A stretch of DNA of 64,000 nt from Achromobacter seleniivolatilans. Its GTDB lineage: Bacteria; Pseudomonadota; Gammaproteobacteria; Burkholderiales; Burkholderiaceae_B. A model generated the notes under the pieces. The model was given only the letters and a program-made list of their open reading frames with translations. It made no database searches and was not told the origin of the DNA. The stretch lies in the NCBI RefSeq assembly GCF_030864005.1, contig NZ_CP132976.1:1-64000 (forward strand). Reading direction: 5' to 3'. Shown here one piece after another: positions 1 to 8,822 of this stretch (within the stretch, counting starts at the first letter, position 1; each line of letters opens with the position of its first letter). The translations under genes were made by a program, and so were the position numbers.

Positions 1-3000
1 CGAGTTGTACGTGTCGCCCGTCAGGGTGACGGTGTTGTGCGTGCTGTTGTCGTACTTGACGGCGTCCGCGGTCGATTCGGTGGCAACCTGCTTCAGTTGC
101 GCGACGTTGACGGCGTCGGCGTCTTCGGCACCGGCCGACAGGCCCGTGATACGACGATCACCCACGTTCACTTCAGCCTTGGCAGTACCGCCTACCAGGT
201 AGGCTTCGTTGCCCAGCGTGGCGCCCGAGGCAACCGAACCGGCGCCCAGAGCGACGCTGCCGTCATGGCTGGCAACCGCACCCATGCCGATGGCGACCGA
301 GTCCAGGCCCGTGGCCTGGGAGTCAGCGCCCGTCGAGTTGGCGTGGAAGTACTTGGTGCCCTTGTTGTAGATGTTCTCTACGCGATCGCCAATCGTCGTC
401 ACATCGCCTTCCACCGTGGTGACACGGTTGTCGATCGACGTCACTTGGTCATTGGTGGCTTTCAACTGGCTGCCGTTGACCGCATCGGTGCTGGTGTCGC
501 TGAGTTCAGCAGCCGCCACGTTGGTGATCTTGTTAGGACCCTTGCCATCATGGTTGGCGCTGTAGGCGCCCTTGCCGCCATCGGCAGCGGGGTCCCACAA
601 CAGAGCATCGTTCTCCAAGCCCGTCACACGGTTATCAACGTTCGTGACACGGTTGTCGACACCAGTAACCCGGTTGTCGACGCTGGTCACGCGATTGTCC
701 ACGTTTGTGACTTGGGTATTGGTCTCGTTCAGCTGCGACATGTTCACGGCATCGCTATCGCCCACGCCGCGAGCGACGTTGGTGATCTTGGTGCCGCCGA
801 CCTTGGTCGTCGAGTTATACGTGTCGCCCGTCAGGGTGACGGTGTTGTGCGTGCTGTTGTCGTACTTGACGGCGTCTGCGGTCGAGTCGGTGGCAACCTG
901 CTTCAGCTGCGCGACGTTGACGGCGTCGGTGTCTTCCGCACCGGCCGACAGGCCCGTGATACGACGATCGCCCACGTTCACTTCAGCCTTGGCCGTACCG
1001 CCTACCAAATAGGCTTCGTTGCCAAGTGTGGCGCCCGAGGCAACTGAACCGGCGCCCAGAGCGACGCTGCCGTCATGGCTGGCAACCGCACCCATGCCGA
1101 TGGCAACCGAATCCTGGCCGGTGGCCTGGGAGTCAGCGCCGGTCGAGTTGGCGTGGAAGTACTTGGTGCCCTTGTTGTAGATGTTCTCTACACGATCGCC
1201 AATCGTCGTCACATCGCCTTCCACCGTGGTGACACGGTTGTCGATCGACGTCACTTGGTCATTGGTGGCCTTCAATTGGCTGCCGTTGACCGCATCGGTG
1301 CTGGTGTCGCTGAGTTCAGCAGCCGCCACGTTGGTGATCTTGTTAGGACCCTTGCCATCGTGGTTGGCGTTATAGGCGCCCTTGCCGCCATCGGCAGCGG
1401 GGTCCCACAACAGAGCATCGTTCTCCAAGCCCGTCACACGGTTATCAACGTTCGTGACACGGTTGTCGACACCGGTAACCCGGTTGTCGACGCTGGTCAC
1501 GCGGTTGTCGATGTTCGAGACAGTGGTATTGGTCTCATTCAGCTGCGACATGTTGACCGCATCGCTATCGCCTTCGCCGCGAGCGACGTTGGTGATCTTC
1601 GTACCGCCCGTCTTGGTGACCGAGTTGTACGTGTCACCGCTCATCGTGACGGTGTTGTGCGTGCTGTTGTCGTACTTGACGGCGTCCGCAGTCGATTCGG
1701 TAGCAACCTGCTTCAGTTGCGCGACGTTGACGGCGTCGGTGTCTTCGGCACCGGCCGACAGGCCCGTGATACGACGATCACCCACGTTCACTTCAGCCTT
1801 GGCAGTACCGCCTACCAGGTAGGCTTCGTTGCCCAGCGTGGCGCCCGAGGCAACTGAACCGGCGCCCAGAGCGACGCTGCCGTCATGGCTGGCAACCGCA
1901 CCCATGCCGATGGCAACCGAATCCTGGCCCGTGGCCTGGGAGTCAGCGCCCGTCGAGTTGGCGTGGAAGTACTTCGTACCCTTGTTGTAGATGTTCTCTA
2001 CACGATCGCCAATCGTCGTCACATCGCCTTCCACCGTGGTGACACGGTTGTCGATCGACGTCACTTGGTCATTGGTGGCCTTCAATTGGCTGCCGTTGAC
2101 CGCATCGGTGCTGGTGTCGCTGAGTTCAGCAGCCGCCACGTTGGTGATCTTGTTAGGACCCTTGCCATCGTGGTTGGCGCTGTAGGCGCCCTTGCCGCCA
2201 TCGGCAGCGGGGTCCCACAACAGAGCATCGTTCTCCAAGCCCGTCACACGGTTATCAACGTTCGTGACACGGTTGTCGACGTTCGAGACATTGGTATTGG
2301 TCTCGTTCAGCTGCGACATGTTCACGGCATCGCTATCGCCCACGCCGCGAGCGACGTTGGTGATCTTGGTGCCGCCCGTCTTGGTCGTCGAGTTGTACGT
2401 GTCACCCGTCATCGTGACGGTGTTGTGCGTGCTGTTGTCGTACTTGACGGCGTCTGCGGTCGAGTCGGTGGCAACCTGCTTCAGCTGCGCGACGTTGACG
2501 GCGTCGGTGTCTTCGGCACCGGCCGACAGGCCCGTGATACGACGATCGCCCACGTTCACTTCAGCCTTGGCCGTACCGCCTACCAAATAGGCTTCGTTGC
2601 CAAGTGTGGCGCCCGAGGCAACCGAACCGGCGCCCAGAGCAACGCTGCCGTCATGGCTGGCAACCGCACCCATGCCGATGGCGACCGAGTCCAGGCCCGT
2701 GGCCTGGGAGTCAGCGCCCGTCGAGTTGGCGTGGAAGTACTTGGTGCCCTTGTTGTAGATGTTCTCTACGCGATCGCCAATCGTCGTCACATCGCCTTCC
2801 ACCGTGGTGACACGGTTGTCGATCGACGTCACTTGGTCATTGGTGGCTTTCAACTGGCTGCCGTTGACCGCATCGGTGCTGGTGTCGCTGAGTTCAGCAG
2901 CCGCCACGTTGGTGATCTTGTTAGGACCCTTGCCATCATGGTTGGCGCTGTAGGCGCCCTTGCCGCCATCGGCAGCGGGGTCCCACAACAGAGCATCGTT

Positions 3001-3156
3001 CTCCAAGCCCGTCACACGGTTATCAACGTTCGTGACACGGTTGTCGACGTTCGAGACATTGGTATTGGTCTCGTTCAGCTGCGACATGTTCACGGCATCG
3101 CTATCGCCCACGCCGCGAGCGACGTTGGTGATCTTGGTGCCGCCCGTCTTGGTCGT
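1..3156 (-). repeat. long tandem stalk repeats inside the trimeric adhesin (810, 810, 768, 768 bp)
   Basis: The same block, starting with the plus-strand string cgagttrtac, recurs at 1, 811, 1621, 2389 and (partly) 3157. The units are therefore 810, 810, 768 and 768 bp, and nearly identical. Each encodes a stalk-neck-short head-stalk module (KYFHANSTGADSQATGLDSVAIG, AYLVGG, DRRITGLSAG, KITNVA, DNRVT heptads). The 42-bp length difference is exactly two 21-bp subunits, each coding one seven-residue VTxVDNR coiled-coil heptad (about 602-715 in unit 1, 1432-1530 in unit 2). The unit boundary is arbitrary, and the array probably continues to the left of the window. Confidence 0.95.
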
Positions 3157-6100
3157 CGAGTTATACGTGTCGCCCGTCATCGTCACCGTGTTGTGCGAGA
3201 CGTTGTCGTACTTGACGGCGTTGTCGCTAACGGCGGTCAGCTGGCGCAGGTTGACCGCATCGGTGTCCTGAGTGCCACCCGCCACGTTCGTGATCTGGCG
3301 CTCGTTGCCAGCCGAACCGACGGACACGGCGCCCATGACGGAGGCCACAGCTTTTCCGCTGAATGCTTCCGTTGCGCCGCTCATGCCAGCGCGATTGGCC
3401 ACTGCGTTAGAACCTAATGCAATGCTGTTGTCAGCGGATGCGGCCGCGCTGTCGCCCAGAGCGGCGGCGTAGTTGGCGCTAGCCGACGAGTTTGCGCCGA
3501 TAGCCGCAGCCCCAATGGCCGAGGCTTGGGCTGAAAAACCCATCGCCGTGGCGTCGAATTCCGTGGCGGATGCTGATCGCCCAATGGCAATGGCTTGCTT
3601 GGCAGTTGCCTGGCTGGTGTCCCCAATGGCGACCGAAGATTGCTCAAGCGCCGAGGCGCCCGTGCCGATTGCCGTGGCGCCGTAGGTATCGGCCGTTGCC
3701 CCGTACCCCGCGGCAAGGGAGTAGCCACCGCTTGCGACAGATCGTCCCACCGCTACCGCTTGGAAATTTGAGGCCTTGCTGCCTTGTCCCAGCGCCGTGG
3801 ATTGATCGCCTGATGCCTCGGCGCCCGCGCCGAAGGCGGAGGATTGTGTGTCGCCCGTTGCGTTGGAGCCCGCCCCGATGGCAATGTTCCAAGCGTTCGA
3901 GGCGTTGGCGCCATCGCCGACGGCCACCGATTTCTCGCCCGAGGCCTTGGAGTTGCGGCCAGCTGCCAGAGCATTTATACCCGTCGACACCGCCTCGTAT
4001 CCCAATGCAGTCGAACCCATGCCTTGGGCGGATGCGTCGCTCGGGGGCAGACCCGTGTCATTGGTGCGCACATACCTGATGCCGCGGCCGTTGGTCGTCG
4101 TGTTGATGGTGGTCTGGTCACCAGCAAAGTTGTTGATGACCGAGTTGGTTGCATTCAACTGGCTGCCATTGACCGCGTCCGTGCTGGTGGCGCTGAGTTC
4201 GGCGGCCGCCACGTTCGTGATCTTGTTCGGGCCTGTTCCGCCATGGTTGGCGCTGTAGGCGCCCGTGCCGCCATTGGCGGTCGGATCCCAAAGCAGGGCA
4301 TCGCCCACTTTGCTATCAACGGCGGCCAACTGCGCAACGTTGACAGCATCGCTAGCGGCCGTGCCTGCAGCCACGCCGTTGATTTGACGATAGACGCCAC
4401 TGCCCGTATCGCCCACGGAAACGGCACCCGTAGTGCTCGTGGTGGCGGTAATGGCGGCTGTTTTGGCGATTGATATACCTGTGGGAACAAACGGCGCGAT
4501 TCCGGCCGCGGTGTTGGAAATAGAGCCGGTACCCAAGGCGACCCCGCCTTTAATCAAGGCGTTTGCGCCGTGACCCATCGCCAATGAATCAATCTTGGAT
4601 GCATTGGCGCCTGTTCCCAAGGCGGTCGCATAGTCGTTGCCAGCCACACTGTCCTTGCCAAAGGCTGACGCCCAATAGCCTGACGCGTTTGCGCCTGCGC
4701 CCATTGCTGCGCTACTGACTCCTCCGGAGCTCGAGTTGTACCCCACGGCCGCAGATGAAGAACCATTGGCCTTCGCGCTTTCTCCAATAGCGGTGGCATC
4801 GCTGGTTGCCTTGGTGTAGGTACCCAAGGCCGTGCCATTGTAGTCAGCCACGGCGTTGTATCCGATCGCCGTAGCGGCCTCAGATTGCGCCTTGGCGGCG
4901 TAGCCTACGGCCGTGCTCGAGTTTCCTACACCTTGCGCTTGGTCGCCAACCGCCACCGAGGAATTGCCCAGGGCCTGGGCGCCTGAACCGATAGCGGTTG
5001 AGTTCATTGACGAGGCTTTGGCATGTTCGCCGAAGGCTGAAGCCGCAGAGTTGGTGGCGCTCGCGCCCACGCCAACCGCGACGGAATTCGCCAAGCTCGC
5101 CACGCTCTGAAAGCCTAAGGCTACGGAGGCGTATGCCTTTGAGACGGCCTGAGTGCCAATGGCAATGCTGAATTCGCCGGAAGCGGCTGGCGCGCTCGTG
5201 ATCCCGCCAAATGTGTAGGAAGCGGAGCCGATGGCGACGCTGTCGTGCCCTGTGGCTGCGCTGCCATGACCCAGCGAAACGGATTCCTGGCCGGTTGCGG
5301 TGGCGGCAATCCCGCCGGCCAACGCGTTGGAACCGGTGGCGCCATTGTTGGCATAGTTGGCGGCGGCGGTGCCGCCGTCGTTCACGCTGTAGTAGTGGGG
5401 CTGCGCGCCCGCTACCGCGCCTTTCAGTTGCGCGACGTTGACGGCGTCACTGTCGTCGGAGCCTCCCGCAACGCCCTTGACCTGCCGATACACGGTTGCC
5501 CCGTCTCCGACGGAGACCGCGCCAGTGGTGCTTTTGGTGGCCGCGATGGCGTTGGCTTGAGCTGTACTTGCGCCCGCCGGAACAAACGGCGCGACGCCGC
5601 CAGCCGTGTTCGAGACAGATCCCGCGCCCAGGGCGACGCCGCCCTCAACTGAAGCGGTAGCTCCTGATCCCATCGCAAGTGCCCGGTCATTGGTCGCTGA
5701 TGCGTTGGTGCCCAATGCTCCCGAGTCCGTGCCGGAGGAAATGCTATCTTGGCCAATCGCAATCGCGCCGCCGCCGCTTGCATTGGCATGCGCGCCAATC
5801 GCCGTTGCAACGTAGCCGGCGGCAGAAGAGAAATAGCCCATTGCCGATGAAGCGCTGCCCGTTGCGCTGGCAGAGTGCCCGACGGCGGAGCCATCGCTAC
5901 CCGCGACTGACACGAGGCCAACGGCAGTCCCGTTGTTTCCGGCCTCGGCAGCCTGGCCGACTGCGGTGGAGGCGGTCCCCATCGCATTGCTACCTCGACC
6001 GATGGCCGTGCTCCATTGTCCCGACGCCAGGGCAGAGTCACCGACCGCCAGCGCGGAAACTCTGGTCGCTTGGGCCCCTGACCCAATAGCGGTGCTGTTC

Positions 6101-6645
6101 GCTTCCAATGCCACCGTGCCGTAGCCGAATGCAGACGATTGCAGGCCGCTCGCGCTAGCTTTTGAGCCAACGGCGACGGCATGCGCCATCTGAGCGACGC
6201 TTTCGAGGCCCATCGCTATGCTTCCATACGCAGACCCCTTGGCCTGCGTGCCAATCGCTATGCTGAATTCGCCGGAAGCAGACGGCGCAGTGCTCATGTC
6301 GCCCATACTCGTGTACGAGATAGAGCCGATCGAGATGCTGCTACCTCCAGACGCCGTGCTGCCATGGCCCATGGCGACATCTTCCGAGTTGGTGGCCTTT
6401 GCAGCGATACCGGCCGCGAGCGAGTTGTCACCCGTCGCGCCGTCATTCGCGTAATTCGCGGCCGGGGTCCCGCCGTCATTCACCCCGTAATAATGGGTTT
6501 GTGCCGAAGCCGCCGACGCGATCAATACACCTGCCGCTGCGACCAGCGCACGCGAAGAACGCTTTTTCTTACCCTTGGCGAGCTCGGAGGCCACGACCCA
6601 CTGGCCGGTAGCTTCGTTAAATATGCACCTATAAATCTTGTTCAT
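1..6645 (-). CDS. trimeric autotransporter adhesin (YadA/Hia type), N-terminal 2215 codons; 3' end beyond window
   Basis: Surface adhesin of the type Vc family: three chains form a lollipop of heads and coiled-coil stalks anchored by a C-terminal barrel, which lies outside the window. The start ATG (6643-6645) opens a typical extended signal peptide: MNKIYRCIFNEATGQWV, a lysine-rich stretch, then a hydrophobic core ending in ASAQ near residue 49. Residues about 50-1100 are full of YadA-like head repeats of the form SVAIG..A.A.G, closed by necks such as SDAVNVAQL and TDAVNGSQL. From about residue 1160 to the window edge, long stalk repeats carry VTxVDNR heptads. The frame is open to base 1, where it still reads VKYDNSTHNTVTLTG. 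This is one of the longest genes here and is monocistronic as far as visible. Upstream lies one GAAATTTC palindrome. Family assignment is secure. The ligand is unknown. Confidence 0.96.
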   Translation of the reverse strand, partial: MNKIYRCIFNEATGQWVVASELAKGKKKRSSRALVAAAGVLIASAASAQTHYYGVNDGGTPAANYANDGATGDNSLAAGIAAKATNSEDVAMGHGSTASGGSSISIGSISYTSMGDMSTAPSASGEFSIAIGTQAKGSAYGSIAMGLESVAQMAHAVAVGSKASASGLQSSAFGYGTVALEANSTAIGSGAQATRVSALAVGDSALASGQWSTAIGRGSNAMGTASTAVGQAAEAGNNGTAVGLVSVAGSDGSAVGHSASATGSASSAMGYFSSAAGYVATAIGAHANASGGGAIAIGQDSISSGTDSGALGTNASATNDRALAMGSGATASVEGGVALGAGSVSNTAGGVAPFVPAGASTAQANAIAATKSTTGAVSVGDGATVYRQVKGVAGGSDDSDAVNVAQLKGAVAGAQPHYYSVNDGGTAAANYANNGATGSNALAGGIAATATGQESVSLGHGSAATGHDSVAIGSASYTFGGITSAPAASGEFSIAIGTQAVSKAYASVALGFQSVASLANSVAVGVGASATNSAASAFGEHAKASSMNSTAIGSGAQALGNSSVAVGDQAQGVGNSSTAVGYAAKAQSEAATAIGYNAVADYNGTALGTYTKATSDATAIGESAKANGSSSAAVGYNSSSGGVSSAAMGAGANASGYWASAFGKDSVAGNDYATALGTGANASKIDSLAMGHGANALIKGGVALGTGSISNTAAGIAPFVPTGISIAKTAAITATTSTTGAVSVGDTGSGVYRQINGVAAGTAASDAVNVAQLAAVDSKVGDALLWDPTANGGTGAYSANHGGTGPNKITNVAAAELSATSTDAVNGSQLNATNSVINNFAGDQTTINTTTNGRGIRYVRTNDTGLPPSDASAQGMGSTALGYEAVSTGINALAAGRNSKASGEKSVAVGDGANASNAWNIAIGAGSNATGDTQSSAFGAGAEASGDQSTALGQGSKASNFQAVAVGRSVASGGYSLAAGYGATADTYGATAIGTGASALEQSSVAIGDTSQATAKQAIAIGRSASATEFDATAMGFSAQASAIGAAAIGANSSASANYAAALGDSAAASADNSIALGSNAVANRAGMSGATEAFSGKAVASVMGAVSVGSAGNERQITNVAGGTQDTDAVNLRQLTAVSDNAVKYDNVSHNTVTMTGDTYNSTTKTGGTKITNVARGVGDSDAVNMSQLNETNTNVSNVDNRVTNVDNRVTGLENDALLWDPAADGGKGAYSANHDGKGPNKITNVAAAELSDTSTDAVNGSQLKATNDQVTSIDNRVTTVEGDVTTIGDRVENIYNKGTKYFHANSTGADSQATGLDSVAIGMGAVASHDGSVALGAGSVASGATLGNEAYLVGGTAKAEVNVGDRRITGLSAGAEDTDAVNVAQLKQVATDSTADAVKYDNSTHNTVTMTGDTYNSTTKTGGTKITNVARGVGDSDAVNMSQLNETNTNVSNVDNRVTNVDNRVTGLENDALLWDPAADGGKGAYSANHDGKGPNKITNVAAAELSDTSTDAVNGSQLKATNDQVTSIDNRVTTVEGDVTTIGDRVENIYNKGTKYFHANSTGADSQATGQDSVAIGMGAVASHDGSVALGAGSVASGATLGNEAYLVGGTAKAEVNVGDRRITGLSAGAEDTDAVNVAQLKQVATESTADAVKYDNSTHNTVTMSGDTYNSVTKTGGTKITNVARGEGDSDAVNMSQLNETNTTVSNIDNRVTSVDNRVTGVDNRVTNVDNRVTGLENDALLWDPAADGGKGAYNANHDGKGPNKITNVAAAELSDTSTDAVNGSQLKATNDQVTSIDNRVTTVEGDVTTIGDRVENIYNKGTKYFHANSTGADSQATGQDSVAIGMGAVASHDGSVALGAGSVASGATLGNEAYLVGGTAKAEVNVGDRRITGLSAGAEDTDAVNVAQLKQVATDSTADAVKYDNSTHNTVTLTGDTYNSTTKVGGTKITNVARGVGDSDAVNMSQLNETNTQVTNVDNRVTSVDNRVTGVDNRVTNVDNRVTGLENDALLWDPAADGGKGAYSANHDGKGPNKITNVAAAELSDTSTDAVNGSQLKATNDQVTSIDNRVTTVEGDVTTIGDRVENIYNKGTKYFHANSTGADSQATGLDSVAIGMGAVASHDGSVALGAGSVASGATLGNEAYLVGGTAKAEVNVGDRRITGLSAGAEDADAVNVAQLKQVATESTADAVKYDNSTHNTVTLTGDTYNS
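4305..6500 (-). repeat. diverged 1098-bp duplication of the adhesin head module
   Basis: Two consecutive head modules share a 1098-bp (366-codon) period. The segment reading HYYGVNDGGTPAANYAND near 6500 recurs as HYYSVNDGGTAAANYANN near 5400, and the neck segment VYRQ.xGVA.GT/S recurs at about 5480 and 4380. Spacing is constant at 1098 bp at both ends, so the duplication happened as one in-frame event. The copies have diverged far more than the stalk repeats further along the protein. Confidence 0.8.
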
Positions 6646-6848
6646 TTTCAACTCTCAGTACAGTGGATCACATCAATAACTTGCGGTTTTTCGTCAAGGT
6701 TTCGACGACGGCCGAATACTTTTGACGCTCGGGTGCAAGGATGAATTGATCGATCTGTTCTGAGATTCGGAATCCGGCGAACGCGGCTGCTGAAATTTCC
6801 GAATGCAGGCCTTATTTGCAAATGCGCAAGGCTGCTTTGATTAAACGT
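6646..6848 (-). promoter_or_regulatory. upstream region of the trimeric adhesin, with one GAAATTTC palindrome
   Basis: This 203-bp gap lies between the adhesin start and the stop codon of the XRE gene on the same strand. It is AT-richer than its surroundings. It contains the 14-mer GCTGAAATTTCCGA at 6789-6802, about 150 bp upstream of the adhesin start. That motif resembles the inverted heptad found in front of several other surface and regulatory genes in this window. I see no obvious sigma-70 promoter pair that I would defend, and no terminator after the XRE gene. Confidence 0.4.
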
Positions 6849-7283
6849 CTACTTTCTTTCCAAGGTCGTGAGCGGCCAGGCACTGCCTTCTCGCGTTTTG
6901 ACCGAAAGCATCTCTGCTTTCAACAGCAGACTGGGGTCTACGCGCAGTGCCTTCGCAAGTATTTCCACAGTCCATTCACACAATTCCACATCGCCCCTAT
7001 CCAGCGCCGATAGCGTGGGGCTGTGCATGTTTGTGCGCTCTTGAAGCGATGCCATGGCCAGGCCGCGATGTGTTCGCCAAGCGCGAACCGCGCTGCAGTG
7101 GCGGGTGACCAGAAGGTCAAGTACCGCGAACGGAAGGCTCAAGTTCGAGCTGGTGACGCAATGGGATTTTGTGGACGTCAGTACTTCTACCTGGCGCATC
7201 GGTTGAGGCGAGACAAGAGTACTTGGCGGGCGTCTTACCGGTTGAGAAAACGTAAATTGCATTATTGATTTGAGGAAAGACAT
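6849..7283 (-). CDS. small XRE-type helix-turn-helix protein
   Basis: A probable 144-residue DNA-binding protein. The C-terminal half (about residues 60-125) reads as a lambda-repressor-like HTH: an Arg-Ala-Trp-Arg-x-x-Arg-Gly start, ASLQERTNMHSPTLSALDRG as the helix-turn-helix, and VEILAKALRVDPSLLL as the closing helices. The first 55 residues are low-complexity and match nothing I recognise. The ATG at 7281-7283 is chosen because GGAGG sits 9 bases upstream; an upstream TTG-type extension has no such site. It lies directly upstream of the trimeric adhesin on the same strand, so it may regulate it or be co-transcribed with it. The ligand and target are unknown. Confidence 0.6.
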   Translation of the reverse strand: MSFLKSIMQFTFSQPVRRPPSTLVSPQPMRQVEVLTSTKSHCVTSSNLSLPFAVLDLLVTRHCSAVRAWRTHRGLAMASLQERTNMHSPTLSALDRGDVELCEWTVEILAKALRVDPSLLLKAEMLSVKTREGSAWPLTTLERK

Positions 7284-7398
7284 GGGGCCTATCCTCCAAA
7301 AAAAGTTATTGGCGCAACGGCGCCGGCGGCGAACGGGTGTGCGCCCAAGAATGCGCGTTGGGCTCGCGCACGGATGTAGGAACACTCCCAAGCGTATT

Positions 7399-7489
7399 GA
7401 GGAAATTTCCTAAACCGCAGCCTGCTTTTTTTTTCCAGAATGAATCATCCCGGCTAAGAACTTTCCGCACAACATGGGGAAATTTCGTC
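7399..7489 (+). promoter_or_regulatory. two BvgA-like inverted heptads upstream of the receiver-like gene
   Basis: GAGGAAATTTCCTA at 7399-7412 is a near-perfect inverted heptad (AGGAAA|TTTCCT). GGGGAAATTTCGTC at 7476-7489 is a second, weaker copy, and their centres are 77 bp apart. A run of nine T lies between them at 7426-7434. The sites stand 100-180 bp upstream of the ATG at 7583, and also upstream of the divergent XRE gene, so either gene could be the target. The resemblance to BvgA heptads (TTTCYTA) is from memory. Confidence 0.45.
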
Positions 7490-7582
7490 AAGAAAATAGG
7501 GGGGCAGATGTTGCAGACTGGCGGAGTCAGAGTGCAGCGACCGGCATAGCGCTTGCATGACAGCTGATGGAGGAGACAAGAA

Positions 7583-8032
7583 ATGATGGCGCGTGTATTG
7601 ATAATTTCAGACAGGCTGGCGACGTACGGAGACTTTAAGCGGCAATTACAGCAATATCCCGAGTTTGCAATATGGATGCTGGATGCCGGTGATCTGCGAT
7701 TTTTTGAGAAGGACAGCCACACCACGCAGGCGGAACTCGTCATTCTGGATGTGATGGGAAATCAGACAAAATGCCTTGCCGCGCTGGCCAGAGTTCGAGC
7801 GCTGTTTCCTACCGCGAAAATCGCCGTTCGTGCGCTGCGCTCATGGGATAACTTTTCGCCGCTGCTTCTACAGGCGGGCGCCCACGGAATCATTGACGCC
7901 TCGACCTACCGCAGCAAGTATGCAATGTCCATGCTGATCGATTCGATCATGGCGGGAAACATCATTTACCGGGAACAGCGCGATAGCCCGTCCAGTGGCA
8001 TGGGGCGGCCCAATAGAAAGCCCTGCCCATAA
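7583..8032 (+). CDS. degenerate stand-alone receiver-domain protein (BvgA-like REC without output domain)
   Basis: A 149-residue protein whose first 130 residues follow a response-regulator receiver fold: RVLIISD (beta 1), ELVILDVMG with the phospho-acceptor aspartate position kept, KIAVRAL (beta 4), GAHGIID (beta 5) and SIMAGNIIY, which matches the end of the BvgA receiver (AVMAGYTYF). Key residues are missing. The acidic pair is reduced to SD, the Thr/Ser after beta 4 is Ala, and the conserved Lys after beta 5 is not present. There is no DNA-binding domain: the frame ends 25 residues later, reading antisense into the 3' end of the EAL gene (67-bp convergent overlap). The ATG at 7583 follows a good GGAGGAGA site. 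It probably signals by binding rather than by phosphorylation, or it is a relic of a BvgA paralogue. Confidence 0.6.
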   Translation: MMARVLIISDRLATYGDFKRQLQQYPEFAIWMLDAGDLRFFEKDSHTTQAELVILDVMGNQTKCLAALARVRALFPTAKIAVRALRSWDNFSPLLLQAGAHGIIDASTYRSKYAMSMLIDSIMAGNIIYREQRDSPSSGMGRPNRKPCP

Positions 8033-8754
8033 CGGCAGCCCAGCGAATACATGGCGTTGAACTCCGCTGCGGTGGATATGCCCTCCGCAACGACGCGCCA
8101 CCCCATATCCTTGGCGAGTTCCACCGCAAACCGGACGGACTTCTGCGCTACCTGGCTCACGCTGATACTGGCGGCAAATTTCCGGTCCAGTTTCAACTCA
8201 TTGATGGTCAGGCTGATAAGCATGCCCAGATTAGCTTGGCCGGCGCCAAAGTCATCCATGCTGATGGTGCAGCCCCAATCCTGGAGCCGGCTCAAGGCGG
8301 CTTTTAGGGCCGGCATGTTTTTGACGGGCGCATCCTCGGTCAGCTCGATTTTCAGCCGGGATGCGTCGACGCGGCTGCGCCTGGCTTCGTCGAACAGGAA
8401 GTTCAGGTTATCAGCATCCGACAGAGTATCTGCGCAGGCATTGATGGCCAGCGGAAGGACGATTCCGGCTCGGTCTAGCTCTGTCGCGGCAGCTAGCGTG
8501 AGCCGGGCAATGCGTTTGAACAGCGCGCCTTGAAGCTCCATCGCGGTAACCATTGGAATGAATCGGCTCGGCGCCACCATTCCCAGCGCCGGATGACGCC
8601 AGCGCGCCAACGCTTCAGCCGATTCAATGCGGCCCGTTTCCAGGTTCACCTGGGGTTGGAACACCACGTGTAGTTGCGTGGGGTCACACAACATATTGAT
8701 GACGTCGCTTTCGCTGAGTTCAGCGATGGGCGCAAGAGCTGCCTGGCACGTCAT
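7966..8754 (-). CDS. EAL-domain protein, putative c-di-GMP phosphodiesterase or BvgR-like regulator
   Basis: A 262-residue protein consisting of almost nothing but an EAL domain, with no GGDEF, PAS or membrane segment. Visible motifs: AEALARWRHP (EAL), INACADTL (metal-binding Asn), IELTED, SMDDFGAG (paired Asp), LKLDR (Lys), VAEGIS (Glu kept, the second Glu of EGVE replaced by Ser) and GCRYGQGFLLGRP. Most catalytic residues are present, so activity is likely but not certain. In Bordetella the EAL protein BvgR sits next to bvgAS and represses genes in the Bvg-plus phase. Size and setting beside a BvgS-like kinase make this a candidate relative. It diverges from the kinase across a 203-bp region with three GAAATTTC palindromes. 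Confidence 0.85.
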   Translation of the reverse strand: MTCQAALAPIAELSESDVINMLCDPTQLHVVFQPQVNLETGRIESAEALARWRHPALGMVAPSRFIPMVTAMELQGALFKRIARLTLAAATELDRAGIVLPLAINACADTLSDADNLNFLFDEARRSRVDASRLKIELTEDAPVKNMPALKAALSRLQDWGCTISMDDFGAGQANLGMLISLTINELKLDRKFAASISVSQVAQKSVRFAVELAKDMGWRVVAEGISTAAEFNAMYSLGCRYGQGFLLGRPMPLDGLSRCSR

Positions 8755-8822
8755 GGTACGCGTTTCCTGATGATGATCTGGAAGAACGCTCGGATTTTAT
8801 CGATTGCCGGCGATCCTGCGCA

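Noticed and set aside
602..1530. CRISPR-like short regular repeats (21 bp)
   Set aside because: The units are contiguous, have no spacers and encode VTxVDNR heptads of the adhesin in frame.
37..3417. Long plus-strand open frames (up to 510 codons) opposite the adhesin stalk repeats
   Set aside because: They repeat with the same 810/768-bp period as the adhesin, have no ribosome sites or domains, and exist only because the repeated GC-rich minus-strand codons lack stops in that frame.
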